From Sphingomonas hankookensis (lineage in GTDB: Bacteria > Pseudomonadota > Alphaproteobacteria > Sphingomonadales > Sphingomonadaceae): 64,000 bases of DNA. The first letter of the stretch is position 1; every line of letters starts with the position of its first letter. The DNA is taken from NCBI RefSeq assembly GCF_001619955.1, contig NZ_LQQO01000001.1, positions 1 through 64,000 on the forward strand, written 5' to 3'. Both the position numbers and the translations under genes were made by a program. Of this stretch, positions 1 to 8,629 are shown piece by piece. The notes under the pieces are model-generated. The model searched no databases, was not told the DNA's origin, and worked only from the letters and a program-made list of their open reading frames with translations.

Positions 1-32
1 CTACCGGGGTCCCTTTTCCACGCCGATCCACA

Positions 33-992
33 ATGCCGGACGACGAACCGGACACCGAAGATGACCCCGATGCCGGCGAGGATTTCCAGCCAGCCCCAAT
101 GCGTCCCGGCACGTTCCTCGTGCCGCTCAGCAGGCTCGGCGAGTGGGAGCACCATCCCCGGCGCGGCTCGCGCTTCTTCGGCAGGCATGAGAAGCCGCTG
201 CTGCTCAGCGCCGCCGATCCCGCGTCGATGGCCGAGATCGTCGTGCTGCCCGCGGTCGACGGCATCCACCCGATCGTCGATGGTCGCTTCCGCTGGGCCG
301 CGATCCGCGAGGTGAACAGCGGCAACGAGGACGTCCCGGTCCGCTGCATCCTGTTCGACGGCGACGAGAAGGCGGCGGTCGTGGCCATGTGCGACACCGC
401 GCTCGGGACGATCGGCGTCAGCGCGATCGAGCAGGCGCAGGCGCTGCTCAGCCTGACCCGGACCAACGGTGTCGGCCGCACCGCGATCGCCAACCACTAT
501 CCCGGACTGACCGTGTCGAAGGTCAGCAACATGCTGATCGCTGCGGAGATCAGGGCAGCCTTTCCGGCGCTGTTCGACATCCTCCACGAGCCTGACCGCG
601 CGCCGATCTCCTACGGGGTCGAGCTCAACAAGGTCCGCAAGGCGATGGGCAATGCGTTCCAGGCGGTGCTGGATCGCGCTGCCGATCTCGCCGCCAATGG
701 CGAGCGGTGCCGGCCCGCCGAAGCGTTCGACTTCCTGCAGATCGACCGCGTCGTGGATCCCGACGCGCCCGAGCCGACCGCGGCCAGGCCGAAGCCGATC
801 GTGCCGATCGAGAGCGAACCCATCCTTGGCCACGACGACCAGCCGGTCGGTGCCTACGAGCGGCTGGCCGACAACGTCGATCGCATCCGCCTGCCCGACG
901 TGTCCGGGATGTCGCTCGCGGAGCGCGAGATCGCCGCCGATGCCTGCATCGGTCAGGTCCTCCGCCACTTCGGCCTGGCCGAACGCGACTGA
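33..992 (+). CDS. ParB-like nuclease-domain protein
   Basis: A 319-residue protein resembling the ParB/RepB/Spo0J family. After an acidic N-terminal tail (residues 1-25), residues 27-120 look like the ParB N-terminal domain, with IVDGRFRWAA (about 81-90) in place of the usual box that ends in R-R-x-x-A. Residues 128-175 fit the helix-turn-helix that follows in ParB (AIEQAQALLS, then a TVSKVSNML recognition-helix-like stretch). Family members bind centromere-like sites or act as regulators of mobile elements. It lies upstream of a short reading frame and a serine recombinase in the same direction, so it is probably cargo or maintenance function of the integrated element. The reading frame stays open to the window edge, so the true start could lie further upstream. 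Confidence 0.75.
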   Translation: MPDDEPDTEDDPDAGEDFQPAPMRPGTFLVPLSRLGEWEHHPRRGSRFFGRHEKPLLLSAADPASMAEIVVLPAVDGIHPIVDGRFRWAAIREVNSGNEDVPVRCILFDGDEKAAVVAMCDTALGTIGVSAIEQAQALLSLTRTNGVGRTAIANHYPGLTVSKVSNMLIAAEIRAAFPALFDILHEPDRAPISYGVELNKVRKAMGNAFQAVLDRAADLAANGERCRPAEAFDFLQIDRVVDPDAPEPTAARPKPIVPIESEPILGHDDQPVGAYERLADNVDRIRLPDVSGMSLAEREIAADACIGQVLRHFGLAERD

Positions 993-1019
993 GAGGAGGC
1001 GCAGGCGGAGGCATAGCGC

Positions 1020-1229
1020 TTGGGTGCGTCCACCTCTGGCGGTCGGAACGGCGTGCCCGGCGTCGGCGATGCTCGCCGGCGCCGCGCCTTTCGTGTCCCC
1101 GGCGCTGACGTGCCCCGTTTCGAGGTGGTCGATGCCCTCGCCGGCTCTTTCCCTCTGCTGCCGGGCGAGTCACAATGGCTGATGGCCCTCTTGGCCGACG
1201 ACCTTGCTAGGATCCTTGCCGATGACTGA
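1020..1229 (+). CDS. Short unrecognised protein coupled to recombinase
   Basis: A possible 69-residue protein starting at TTG. I do not recognise it. The first half is basic and glycine-rich; the C-terminal half (ESQWLMALLADDLARILADD) looks like an amphipathic helix. Its TGA stop overlaps the likely ATG of the recombinase gene (ATG at 1222, TGA ending at 1229), an arrangement typical of translational coupling, which is the main reason to keep it. The start is uncertain, and it could be a chance open frame in GC-rich DNA. Confidence 0.33.
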   Translation: MGASTSGGRNGVPGVGDARRRRAFRVPGADVPRFEVVDALAGSFPLLPGESQWLMALLADDLARILADD

Positions 1230-2868
1230 CCCGACGATGTTGCGCGCCTGCGCCTATGTGCGGGTCAGCACCAAGCGGCAGGCCGAGCACGAGACCTCGC
1301 TGAACGAGCAGGAGACGGGCATCGCGCGGGGGGCGGCTGAGCGCGGCTACGAGATCGTCGAGACCTACGTCGAGGCGGGCCGGTCCGGCATGACCGATCG
1401 CCGCCCGGCACTGCAGCGGATGATCGCGGACGCCTGCGCGCAGCCGAAGCGATACGACGCCGTGTTCGTCTACAACTTCAGCCGCTTCTTCCGCGACGAG
1501 TATGAGTGCGAGGGCTATCGCCGCAAGCTGGAGAAGGCGGGCGTCAAGCTGATCTCGGCGACGCAGGATGTCGGCGAAGGTCCGCATGCGCGCCTGATCC
1601 GCAGCATATTCACGTCCCTTGATGCCGCGTCGAGCGAGATCAACGCCGAGCAGGTCAAGGTCGTCATGAGCGCCAATGCCGAGGCCGGCTTCCACAACGG
1701 CTCGGCGCCACCGCTCGGCTATCGCACCTATGTCGCCGAGCGCCGCGGCAAGAAGGACAAGAAGAAACTCGAGATCGATCCGGCCGAGCGTCCGCTCGTC
1801 GAATTGATCTTTCGCCTGTACATGGAAGGCGACGGCACCGGCGAGCCGCTGGGCATCGGCAGCATCGTCAAGTGGCTGCGCGAGCACGGCTACACCCATC
1901 GCAGCCAGCATTTTCACACCGGCCTCATCTACGCGATCCTGACCCGCGAGACCTATGCCGGTCGCCACTATTACGGCTGCCGCAACAGCCGCACCAACGA
2001 GGCGCGCCCGCGCGAGGAGTGGATTGAAGTCAAGGTGCCCGCGATCCTCAGTGAGGAACGGTTCCAGGCGGTCCAGCAGCGGCTCAAGGCGCGCAACCCG
2101 CACATTGCCGCGCCGCGATCCCACACGTCGCCCGTGCTGCTGTCCGGCATCGGCCGCTGCGGCTGCAACGGCTGCATTTCGACGATGATGCTGATGACCG
2201 GCAAGGGCGGGAAGTATCGCTATTACGCCTGCTCCAACCGCCGGAAGAAGGGTGACCTGTCCTGCGGCGGCAACAACGTGCCGATGGACAAGGTTGACGA
2301 TGCCGTGGTGTCGGCGCTCGAGAAGCGGTTGTTCCAGCCCGAACGGCTAAAGGCGCTGCTTGGTGAGATGCTCGACGCATCCGACGCTGCCGATGCCGAC
2401 CGCCGCAAGCGGCTCGCCGTCCTCCGCACCGAAGAGACCGAGGTCAACCAGTCGATCCGCGCGCTGTTCATGATGGTCGAGAGCGGCGTCACCACCCCCG
2501 ACGACCCGTTCCTGAAGGAGCGGCTGGCGACGCTCAAGCTGCGGCTTTCGGGGATCGCTGAGGAAGCGGTCAGCCTTGAGCGTCAGATCGGCGCCAAGGG
2601 CGGCCGGATCACGCCAGAGAAGGTCGAACGGTTCGCCGAGGCTATACGCGCAAGGCTGCGCGACGCCGACGACTCGCAGGTCCGTCGCCGTTACGTTCGC
2701 GCGTTCGTCGGCGAGGTCGTGATGACCCGCGAACGGCTCATCATCCGCGGACCTAACCGTGCGCTCGAACTCGCCGCCGCGGGCGAAATGCCCGCCGACG
2801 ACAGGGTTCGTACTTTCATGAGTGATTGGCGCACCCGGAGGGATTCGAACCCCCGACCAAGGAGGTAG
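1222..2868 (+). CDS. Large serine recombinase (element integrase)
   Basis: A 548-residue large serine recombinase, which cuts and rejoins attachment sites through a 5'-phosphoserine link. The resolvase domain (about residues 8-150) starts YVRVSTKRQ with Ser16 as nucleophile, and YNFSRFFRD fits its conserved arginine region. Residues about 165-270 form the Recombinase domain (PPLGYR, then LTRETYAGRHYYG). Next come a zinc-ribbon-like stretch (GRCGCNGC ... YACSNR ... LSCGG) and a coiled coil (about 385-450). I chose ATG 1222 over the upstream TTG at 1204 because it overlaps the stop of the preceding frame. The last 13 residues (RTRRDSNPRPRR preceded by W) are encoded by tRNA-Arg sequence read from the opposite strand, so the gene end was probably formed or extended by integration. 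Confidence 0.93.
   Translation: MTDPTMLRACAYVRVSTKRQAEHETSLNEQETGIARGAAERGYEIVETYVEAGRSGMTDRRPALQRMIADACAQPKRYDAVFVYNFSRFFRDEYECEGYRRKLEKAGVKLISATQDVGEGPHARLIRSIFTSLDAASSEINAEQVKVVMSANAEAGFHNGSAPPLGYRTYVAERRGKKDKKKLEIDPAERPLVELIFRLYMEGDGTGEPLGIGSIVKWLREHGYTHRSQHFHTGLIYAILTRETYAGRHYYGCRNSRTNEARPREEWIEVKVPAILSEERFQAVQQRLKARNPHIAAPRSHTSPVLLSGIGRCGCNGCISTMMLMTGKGGKYRYYACSNRRKKGDLSCGGNNVPMDKVDDAVVSALEKRLFQPERLKALLGEMLDASDAADADRRKRLAVLRTEETEVNQSIRALFMMVESGVTTPDDPFLKERLATLKLRLSGIAEEAVSLERQIGAKGGRITPEKVERFAEAIRARLRDADDSQVRRRYVRAFVGEVVMTRERLIIRGPNRALELAAAGEMPADDRVRTFMSDWRTRRDSNPRPRR
2827..2868. other. Probable attachment-site junction in tRNA-Arg 3' half
   Basis: The last 42 bases of the serine recombinase gene are also the 3' half of a complete minus-strand tRNA-Arg gene, including its T arm and encoded CCA. 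A recombinase gene running into a tRNA 3' end is what one expects at the edge of an element that integrated there and rebuilt the tRNA. The other junction lies outside the window, so the crossover core cannot be defined here. Confidence 0.5.
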
Positions 2869-2903
2869 AAGCTCCTTGCTCTATCCAGCTGAGCTACGGG
2901 TGC
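2827..2903 (-). tRNA. tRNA-Arg (anticodon UCU)
   Basis: On the minus strand the sequence starts GCACCCG and ends CGGGTGC, giving a perfect 7-bp acceptor stem, then discriminator G and an encoded CCA (complement of 2827-2829). The D arm begins GCTCAGCTGGATAGAGC. The anticodon stem AGGAG/CTCCT encloses loop CTTCTAC, so the anticodon is TCT (Arg, codon AGA). The T loop GGTTCGAATCC is standard. It reads AGA, a rare codon in such GC-rich genomes, and its 3' half overlaps the end of the serine recombinase gene. Confidence 0.96.
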
Positions 2904-2959
2904 CCGGCGCTTCGTTAGCGCGCATTGCGGCGAAGCGGAACCGCTATCATAACGCCGTC

Positions 2960-3703
2960 ATGCAAGAAGCTGCCGATCCCGTCCTGCACCGTGTCGAGGC
3001 CAGCGCCGTTCCCGAACGCGGGTTTCGGCATTTCGATCTGGTGATGGCGGCGTTCGTCACCATCCTGCTGCTGTCGAACATCATCGGCGCGGGGAAGGTC
3101 GCGGCGATCGATATCGCCGGTACGCCGTTCGTGTTCGGCGCAGGTATCCTGTTCTTTCCGGTATCCTATGTCATCGGCGATGTGCTGACCGAGGTCTATG
3201 GCTATGCCCATGCGCGACGCTGCATCTGGGTCGGGTTCGCCGCGCTGTTGTTCATGGCGTTCATGTCGTGGGCGGTGGTCGCCATGCCGCCGGCCGCCGA
3301 CTGGACCGGGCAGGGCGCCTATGAAGCGGTGTTCGGACAGGTGCCGCGCATCGTGTTCGCGTCGATCGCCGCCTTCTGGGCGGGGGAGTTCGTCAACGCC
3401 TATGTGCTGGCGCGCATGAAGGTGTGGACCGACGGCAAGGCGCTATGGACCCGCACCATCGGGTCGACGGTGGTGGGACAGGCGGTCGACAGCGCGATCT
3501 TCTATCCGCTGGCGTTCCTCTATGTCTGGCCGACGCAGCAGGTGGTGACGGTGATGGTCACCAACTGGGCGATGAAGGTCGCATGGGAAGTGGTGCTGAC
3601 GCCGCTGACCTACATCGTAGTCGGGTGGCTGAAGCGGCGCGAGGGCGTCGAGATCTTCGACACCGCGACCGACTTCTCGCCGTTTTCGAACAAGGGAGCG
3701 TAG
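2960..3703 (+). CDS. yhhQ: Queuosine precursor transporter (YhhQ family)
   Basis: A 247-residue inner-membrane protein of the YhhQ/COG1738 family, which imports queuosine precursors (preQ0/preQ1) for tRNA modification. It shows about six hydrophobic segments; the family-typical stretches include ILLLSNIIGAGKV, PVSYVIGDVLTEVYGY and the acidic/aromatic FWAGEFVNAYVLA. The frame extends upstream through the tRNA gene, but that part only yields the well-known spurious tRNA-antisense peptide (GGIRTPDQ), so ATG 2960 is the start. It ends one base before the next gene. Confidence 0.9.
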   Translation: MQEAADPVLHRVEASAVPERGFRHFDLVMAAFVTILLLSNIIGAGKVAAIDIAGTPFVFGAGILFFPVSYVIGDVLTEVYGYAHARRCIWVGFAALLFMAFMSWAVVAMPPAADWTGQGAYEAVFGQVPRIVFASIAAFWAGEFVNAYVLARMKVWTDGKALWTRTIGSTVVGQAVDSAIFYPLAFLYVWPTQQVVTVMVTNWAMKVAWEVVLTPLTYIVVGWLKRREGVEIFDTATDFSPFSNKGA

Positions 3704-3704
3704 C

Positions 3705-4406
3705 GTGTACGACAAGGCCGGCTTCAACGACTATTTCGCCAACACTGTCGGTGCGTCGAAGAATGCGTGCGACACCTATCGATCTTTTCTGAACAGGATC
3801 GACCAGGCTATTGGCGGCTTGGATGAGGCATTGCTGTCGCAGGGACTGGAGGCGGTGGCGCAATGGGCGAAGGACACCGACAAGGAGCCGTTTGCGACCT
3901 ATCGCTCGCACGCCCGATCGGTCCTCAAACGATACTCGCTCTATCGGCTGGAAAAAGCGTCGGACGGTGTCGAGGACGACATGGCACCACCCGTAACGGA
4001 CGTCGTTACCGACCTTGCCGATGTGATTGTCGCGGACGCGAATTTCCTGCGCGAGCGCGAGATGCAAACTCAGGTTCGACAGCAACTGTCAGCCTTGGAG
4101 GCGGGCCTGATTGCTATCGACAACGGCGTCGAAGTCAGCGTTGCAACGGGCCGTATCGATATATTGGCCCGTGATGCGCATGGACGGACGGTCGTGATCG
4201 AGCTGAAGCCCGGCAAATGCCCCGCTGGTGCGCTCGAACAACTTCTCGCCTATGCTTATGACATTGAGCAAGAGCAGGGCCAGCCGGTCCGGGCTATGCT
4301 GGTCGCTGGTTCTTTTTCCGATCGTATTCGGGCCGCAACTCGACGGGCCGGTAACGTCGAATTGCGGACCTATGCATATTCCCTGAACTTTGCCGCTATC
4401 GGGTAG
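3705..4406 (+). CDS. NucS/DUF91-like PD-(D/E)XK nuclease
   Basis: A 233-residue protein starting at GTG, one base after the transporter stop. Residues about 1-90 are helical and unassigned. Residues about 115-215 fit a restriction-endonuclease fold like that of NucS/DUF91: a basic ERE stretch, GRIDILARD supplying the active-site Asp, VVIELKPG supplying the E-x-K pair, then ALEQLLAYAYDI and a final strand. This predicts a metal-dependent DNA nuclease; the target is not evident. Base composition is somewhat less GC-rich than the neighbours, and the gene lies close to the tRNA-Arg insertion site, so it may have been acquired. It converges on purQ with a 3-base gap. Confidence 0.72.
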   Translation: MYDKAGFNDYFANTVGASKNACDTYRSFLNRIDQAIGGLDEALLSQGLEAVAQWAKDTDKEPFATYRSHARSVLKRYSLYRLEKASDGVEDDMAPPVTDVVTDLADVIVADANFLREREMQTQVRQQLSALEAGLIAIDNGVEVSVATGRIDILARDAHGRTVVIELKPGKCPAGALEQLLAYAYDIEQEQGQPVRAMLVAGSFSDRIRAATRRAGNVELRTYAYSLNFAAIG

Positions 4407-4409
4407 GGC

Positions 4410-5078
4410 TTATGCGCCGACCTTGGCCAGCAGCCCTTCGAACAGCGCGCGGCCGTCGCGGCCGCCATGGGCGGCTTCGATGCGGCGTTCGGGGTGCGGC
4501 ATCATGCCCAGCACGTTGCCGGCGTCGTTGACGAGGCCCGCAATGTCGCGGGCCGATCCGTTGACCGGTTCGGCATAGCGGAACGCGACCTGTCCCTCGC
4601 CCTCGATCCGGTCGAGCGTGGCGTCGTCGGCGGTGTAGTTACCGTCATGATGCGCCACGGGCACGCGGATCGTGTCGCCTGCGCGATAGCCGCTGGTGAA
4701 GGCCGAGCGGGTGTCGCCGACCGTCAGCGCGACGTCGCGGCACACGAACGACAGCCCGCGATTGCGCATCAGCGCGCCGGGCAGCAGGCCGGCTTCGGTC
4801 AGGATCTGGAAACCGTTGCAGATGCCGAGCACGGGCAACCCCTTGCCCGCCGCATCGACGACCGCGCGCATGACCGGTGACCGGGCCGCGATCGCGCCGG
4901 AGCGCAGATAGTCGCCATAGGAAAAGCCGCCGGGCACCGCGACCAGACCGATATCACTCGGCAGGTCGGTGTCGCGGTGCCACACCATCGTCGGCGCGGT
5001 GCCGGTGACCGATTCCAGCGCGACGGCGATGTCGCGGTCGCAATTCGACCCCGGAAAGACGATGACGGCGGTCTTCAT
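4410..5078 (-). CDS. purQ: Phosphoribosylformylglycinamidine synthase, glutaminase subunit PurQ
   Basis: The 222-residue glutamine amidotransferase subunit of FGAM synthase, fourth step of purine synthesis. It supplies ammonia to PurL in complex with PurS. The N-terminus is [14 protein letters not shown], the nucleophile Cys lies in [14 protein letters not shown], and the catalytic His/Glu are in MMPHPERR near the C-terminus. ATG 5078 overlaps the purS stop by four bases (ATGA), so the two are translationally coupled. purL is not next to them in this window. Confidence 0.97.
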   Translation of the reverse strand: MKTAVIVFPGSNCDRDIAVALESVTGTAPTMVWHRDTDLPSDIGLVAVPGGFSYGDYLRSGAIAARSPVMRAVVDAAGKGLPVLGICNGFQILTEAGLLPGALMRNRGLSFVCRDVALTVGDTRSAFTSGYRAGDTIRVPVAHHDGNYTADDATLDRIEGEGQVAFRYAEPVNGSARDIAGLVNDAGNVLGMMPHPERRIEAAHGGRDGRALFEGLLAKVGA

Positions 5079-5305
5079 GCCCGTTCGACCCGGTAGTTTT
5101 CGATGACCGTGTTGGCCAGCAGCTTGCGGCACATCGCGTCGATCGTCGCGTCGTCGGTGTCGTCCGCGACCTCCAGCTCGATCAGCTTGCCGACACGGGC
5201 TTCGCCGACACCCGCAAAGCCGAGCGAGGCCAGCGCGTGTTCGATCGCCTTGCCCTGCGGATCGAGTACGCCGTTCTTGAGCGTCACGACGATGCGGAGT
5301 TTCAT
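5075..5305 (-). CDS. purS: Phosphoribosylformylglycinamidine synthase subunit PurS
   Basis: A 76-residue protein of the PurS family, the small subunit that bridges PurL and PurQ in the three-part FGAM synthase. It begins [20 protein letters not shown] and carries the family-typical [13 protein letters not shown] stretch. ATG 5305 is chosen over upstream codons because it matches the family's N-terminus. Its stop overlaps purQ's start (ATGA). The upstream region is shared with a divergent PH-domain gene. Confidence 0.96.
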   Translation of the reverse strand: MKLRIVVTLKNGVLDPQGKAIEHALASLGFAGVGEARVGKLIELEVADDTDDATIDAMCRKLLANTVIENYRVERA

Positions 5306-5421
5306 GGATAGCCCTCGACTGCACAATATTGCCGCGCGCTATGGCCCCGCCGCGCCGCGTGCACAAGAGCATAGGCGGGATTCGCTTGAGCGGGCCGTAT
5401 TGCGCCCCTATCACACCCGCC

Positions 5422-5898
5422 ATGGATGATACCCCTGTGCTTGGCACCCTCGACCGCCGGTTCCTGAACGTCCTGCGGTGGCGGGGGGCGATCAAGGCGT
5501 TGGTCCTGCTAGCGGTCGGCGGGGTCGGCGAGTTGATCCTCGCCGATCAGGGAGTGCAGAACGGCTTGGCCGTCGTCCCCGCGCTCGTGCTGGGCGCGTG
5601 GCTGACCTTCGTCGCGCCGGCGCGCAAGTTCGCGCATTGGGGCTTCGCGCTCGACGATCGGGAGCTGCAGGTGGCGCATGGCTGGCTGATGCGGGTGCAT
5701 ACCGTCGTGCCGATCGGGCGGGTGCAGCATATCGACCTGTCGCAGGGGCCGATCGAACGTGCCTGCGGTGTCGCGACGGTGGTGCTGCACACGGCCGGCA
5801 CCGACAACAGCCGGGTCGCGGTGCCCGGCCTGTCGCGCGCGGCGGCGGAGGGGGTACGCGACCGCATCCGCGCCGCGATCGGCGCATCGCCATGGTGA
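5422..5898 (+). CDS. Bacterial PH-domain membrane protein (YdbS-like)
   Basis: A 158-residue protein of the YdbS/bPH2 (DUF304) family. Two hydrophobic segments (about residues 20-60) precede one bacterial PH-like domain with the typical [15 protein letters not shown] ... [33 protein letters not shown] pattern. ATG 5422 gives the usual family length. The stop overlaps the start of the next gene by seven bases, and the pair corresponds to the ydbS-ydbT pair of other bacteria. The molecular role of these membrane-associated PH proteins is not well established. Confidence 0.86.
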   Translation: MDDTPVLGTLDRRFLNVLRWRGAIKALVLLAVGGVGELILADQGVQNGLAVVPALVLGAWLTFVAPARKFAHWGFALDDRELQVAHGWLMRVHTVVPIGRVQHIDLSQGPIERACGVATVVLHTAGTDNSRVAVPGLSRAAAEGVRDRIRAAIGASPW

Positions 5899-7325
5899 GC
5901 GCGCGCGATGCGGCGCGGCGGCTGCATCCCGGGACCATCGCGCTGCGGATCGTTATCAAGGCGCCGCAGAATATCGCGGGGCTGGTCGCGCTATCGGCAG
6001 CGGCGTCGCGCGGCGGGTGGCTGGTGATGGCCGGGGTCGCGGCGCTGGTACTGGTCGGGGCGGGACTGGTCACATGGTTGCGCTGGCGGTCATTCACCTA
6101 TCGCATTGCGGACGGCGAACTGGTGATCGCCGACGGCATCCTGCACCGCAACCGCCGGTCGATCCCGTTCGGACGCATCCAGGACGTGTCGATCGACCAG
6201 AAACTGCTGGCCCGCCTGTTCGGGCTGGCGCGGGTGAGAATCGAAACCGGCGGCGGCGAGGCGGACGAGGCGTCGCTCGACAGCGTGTCGCTGGCCGAAG
6301 CCGCGCGGTTGCGAGCGGTGTTGCGCGGGCGGGATGCGCCGGTCGCCGAAGCGGTCGAGCAGGCGCCGGTGCGCGATACGGTGTTCGCGATGGACGGTCG
6401 CCGCGTGCTGACCATGGGCCTGTTCGGCTTCTCGCTGGTCTGGGTCGGCGTGCTGTTCGCCGCGATCAACCAGGTCGGCGATCTGATCGGGTTCGACCGG
6501 GATATCTGGCGCGACTGGGCGGGGATGGCCCGGCGCGAGGCGATGGCGCTGGCGACGCCGCTGTTCGCGCTGCTCGCCGCCGTCGCCGCGCTGGTCATCG
6601 GTGCGATCAGCGGCGTGGCGCGGACCTTCTTCATCGAACATGGCTTTCGACTGGAGCGCGAGGGCGACCGGCTGCGCCGCGTGCGCGGCCTGACCACCCG
6701 GACCGAGGTGGTGGTCAGCCTGCGCCGCATCCAGCTGGCGCTGATCGAGCGCGGCATGGTCAGCGGGCGGCTGGGCTGGTCGAGCCTGCGGTTGCAGACG
6801 CTGGGCGGCAGCGACGATGCCGGTGGGCGGCAACAGGTCGCGCCGTTCGCGCGCGACGAGGAGGTGACGCGGGTACTGGCGGCAGCAGGCTATCCGCCGT
6901 TCGATCCGCTGCCGTTGCGACCGGTCGCCTTCGGCCATGTCGTGCGGGCGGCGTTGCTGCGCGGCGGGGTGCCGCTGGTCGGGGTGGCCATCGCCTGCTG
7001 GTTCCTGCCGCTCGCGGGCCTTGCGCTGCCGTTGGTGGCAATCCCGGTGGTCAGCGCGCTGCTGGCGCGGCGGCGGCATCGCTATGCGATCGTCGGCACC
7101 ACGTTGCAGGTCATGCGCGGCGTGCTGTCCCAGCGGGCATGGATCGTGCCGCTGTCGAACATCCAAAGCGTATCGGTCACCCGCTCGCCGCTGCAACGGC
7201 TGCTCGGCATCGCGACGGTGCGGGTCGACACTGCCGGGGCGAAGGGGATCGGGCGGCCGGACATTTCCGATCTGGCGGTCGAGGACGCCTATTCGCTGGC
7301 GCGGGCGCTATTGCGGAACGGGTGA
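5892..7325 (+). CDS. Multi-PH-domain membrane protein (YdbT-like)
   Basis: A 477-residue partner of the preceding gene. It contains three PH-like modules, each preceded by a pair of membrane segments: RSFTYRIADGELVIADGILHR with IPFGRIQDVSID (about 65-140), FRLEREGDRLRRVRGL with VVSLRRIQLALIERG (about 250-310), and YAIVGTTLQVMRGVLSQR with IVPLSNIQSVSV (about 395-460). ATG 5892 lies inside the end of the upstream gene (overlap 5892-5898). The 3' end overlaps the convergent hydrolase gene by 18 bases. Confidence 0.87.
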   Translation: MVSARDAARRLHPGTIALRIVIKAPQNIAGLVALSAAASRGGWLVMAGVAALVLVGAGLVTWLRWRSFTYRIADGELVIADGILHRNRRSIPFGRIQDVSIDQKLLARLFGLARVRIETGGGEADEASLDSVSLAEAARLRAVLRGRDAPVAEAVEQAPVRDTVFAMDGRRVLTMGLFGFSLVWVGVLFAAINQVGDLIGFDRDIWRDWAGMARREAMALATPLFALLAAVAALVIGAISGVARTFFIEHGFRLEREGDRLRRVRGLTTRTEVVVSLRRIQLALIERGMVSGRLGWSSLRLQTLGGSDDAGGRQQVAPFARDEEVTRVLAAAGYPPFDPLPLRPVAFGHVVRAALLRGGVPLVGVAIACWFLPLAGLALPLVAIPVVSALLARRRHRYAIVGTTLQVMRGVLSQRAWIVPLSNIQSVSVTRSPLQRLLGIATVRVDTAGAKGIGRPDISDLAVEDAYSLARALLRNG

Positions 7326-8621
7326 AGGAACGGCCGTCGGTTCGGTCCGCCGCCGGACGCCGGCCAGCGGCGCGGGTCCGGCCGGATCGGCTCGCACTGG
7401 TGTAGCGGGCGGCGGCGGGGGCGGGGGCGCGACCGCCCGGCGCATGCACTCCGCCGCCGGGCGCGATACCTGCTGGCAATTCCACAGGCGGCGCTCGATC
7501 GACTGGGTCCGGTCGCGGAAATAGCCGAACGACATCGCCTCGACCGCTGCGGGTTCGTTGGCGGCGGCGACCTGCGCCGGCACCGCCGCCCGGTCGCGCC
7601 AGCCGAGGAACTTGCAGCGCACCCGGTCGCCGCACGCGGCGGCGGCCAGCGCCGGCCAGCCCTCCGGCGATCCGGCGCCGTCAAGCGCGACGAGGAACGT
7701 GTCGGGATCGTCGCTGCTGGGGCGTGGCAGCGATCCGCCGGCAAAGCGTGCCGCCAGCAATCCGGCCTCCTGTTCGACCGCCAGCACTTCGGGCAGCTTG
7801 TGGACATCCGAATAGGGGGTGAGTTGCCCGATGCGCGGTTCCTCGCCCCGCGCCGCCTGTCGGAACGCGCCGGGGGTGCCCCACCACCCGGCCCAGCGGA
7901 AGAACAGATGCGTGTCGACCGCCGCGATCTTCGGCAGGCTCGACTGCCAATAGGGGACGACCCAGTCGGTGTGATAATGGGTGGCATAGCCGACCGGCGC
8001 ATAGACGCTGCCCGACAGCGCCGCCGCCGCGACCTTGCGCGCGCGTTCCCAGAAAGCTTCGGGGTAGGCGCGGGCGAGCGCGCCGTCGCAGGTGAAGGTG
8101 AACTGACACCCGGTACGGCGTTCCGATCCCTGGAAGACGACGCCGCACACGCTCGCCGGAAAGGCGGGGTGGCGGACGCGGTTCAGCACGACCTGCGCGA
8201 CGGCACGCTGCCCCTTGGTATCGTCGCCCGCTTCGTACAGGACGGCGGCGGCAAGGCAGTCGGTGGCGCGGGCGCGGTTCTCGGCATCGCCGGCGAAGCG
8301 GAACGGACGCGCCGCCGGGTTGGGGCCGTCGAAGAACGGCACGGTGGCGTTGAACGCGCGCGCCCCGTCAGGCGGCAGGTTGCGGAACTCGGCCGGTTCG
8401 ACCGGGGGCGGGGGAATGGCGGGACCTGTGGCAGGGGCGGCAGCGCCACGCTGGCCGGCCGCGATGCGGGGTTCGACGCGGATCGGCGGCACGCGCTCGA
8501 CGATGACGGCGGGGATCACCGCAGCGGCGAGCGACAGCGCGACGAGCACGCCGTCGAGTGCGGTCGATCCGGTGCGGATGCCGCTTCGGGTCGGCGTTGC
8601 GTCGGTTACTGAATGCGCCAC
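7308..8621 (-). CDS. SleB/CwlJ-family cell wall hydrolase
   Basis: A 437-residue protein starting at GTG 8621. One membrane anchor (about residues 22-45) is followed by a proline-rich linker and the SleB/CwlJ (Hydrolase_2) domain at about 115-245, with the conserved ATDCLAAAVLYEAGDDTKGQ segment (likely catalytic Glu) and FTFTCDG. Such enzymes are lytic transglycosylase-like and trim peptidoglycan. The C-terminal 190 residues are less conserved and end in a proline-rich tail (a run of seven Pro). It converges on and overlaps the PH-domain gene. Confidence 0.88.
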   Translation of the reverse strand: MAHSVTDATPTRSGIRTGSTALDGVLVALSLAAAVIPAVIVERVPPIRVEPRIAAGQRGAAAPATGPAIPPPPVEPAEFRNLPPDGARAFNATVPFFDGPNPAARPFRFAGDAENRARATDCLAAAVLYEAGDDTKGQRAVAQVVLNRVRHPAFPASVCGVVFQGSERRTGCQFTFTCDGALARAYPEAFWERARKVAAAALSGSVYAPVGYATHYHTDWVVPYWQSSLPKIAAVDTHLFFRWAGWWGTPGAFRQAARGEEPRIGQLTPYSDVHKLPEVLAVEQEAGLLAARFAGGSLPRPSSDDPDTFLVALDGAGSPEGWPALAAAACGDRVRCKFLGWRDRAAVPAQVAAANEPAAVEAMSFGYFRDRTQSIERRLWNCQQVSRPAAECMRRAVAPPPPPPPATPVRADPAGPAPLAGVRRRTEPTAVPSPVPQ

Positions 8622-8629
8622 AAATTACC

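Noticed and set aside
625..1173. Minus-strand frames opposite the ParB-like gene
   Set aside because: Arg-rich shadow sequence without any family resemblance or ribosome-binding site.
2822..2959. N-terminal extension of the queuosine transporter through the tRNA gene
   Set aside because: The peptide (GGIRTPDQ type) is the well-known artefact of translating a tRNA on the wrong strand.
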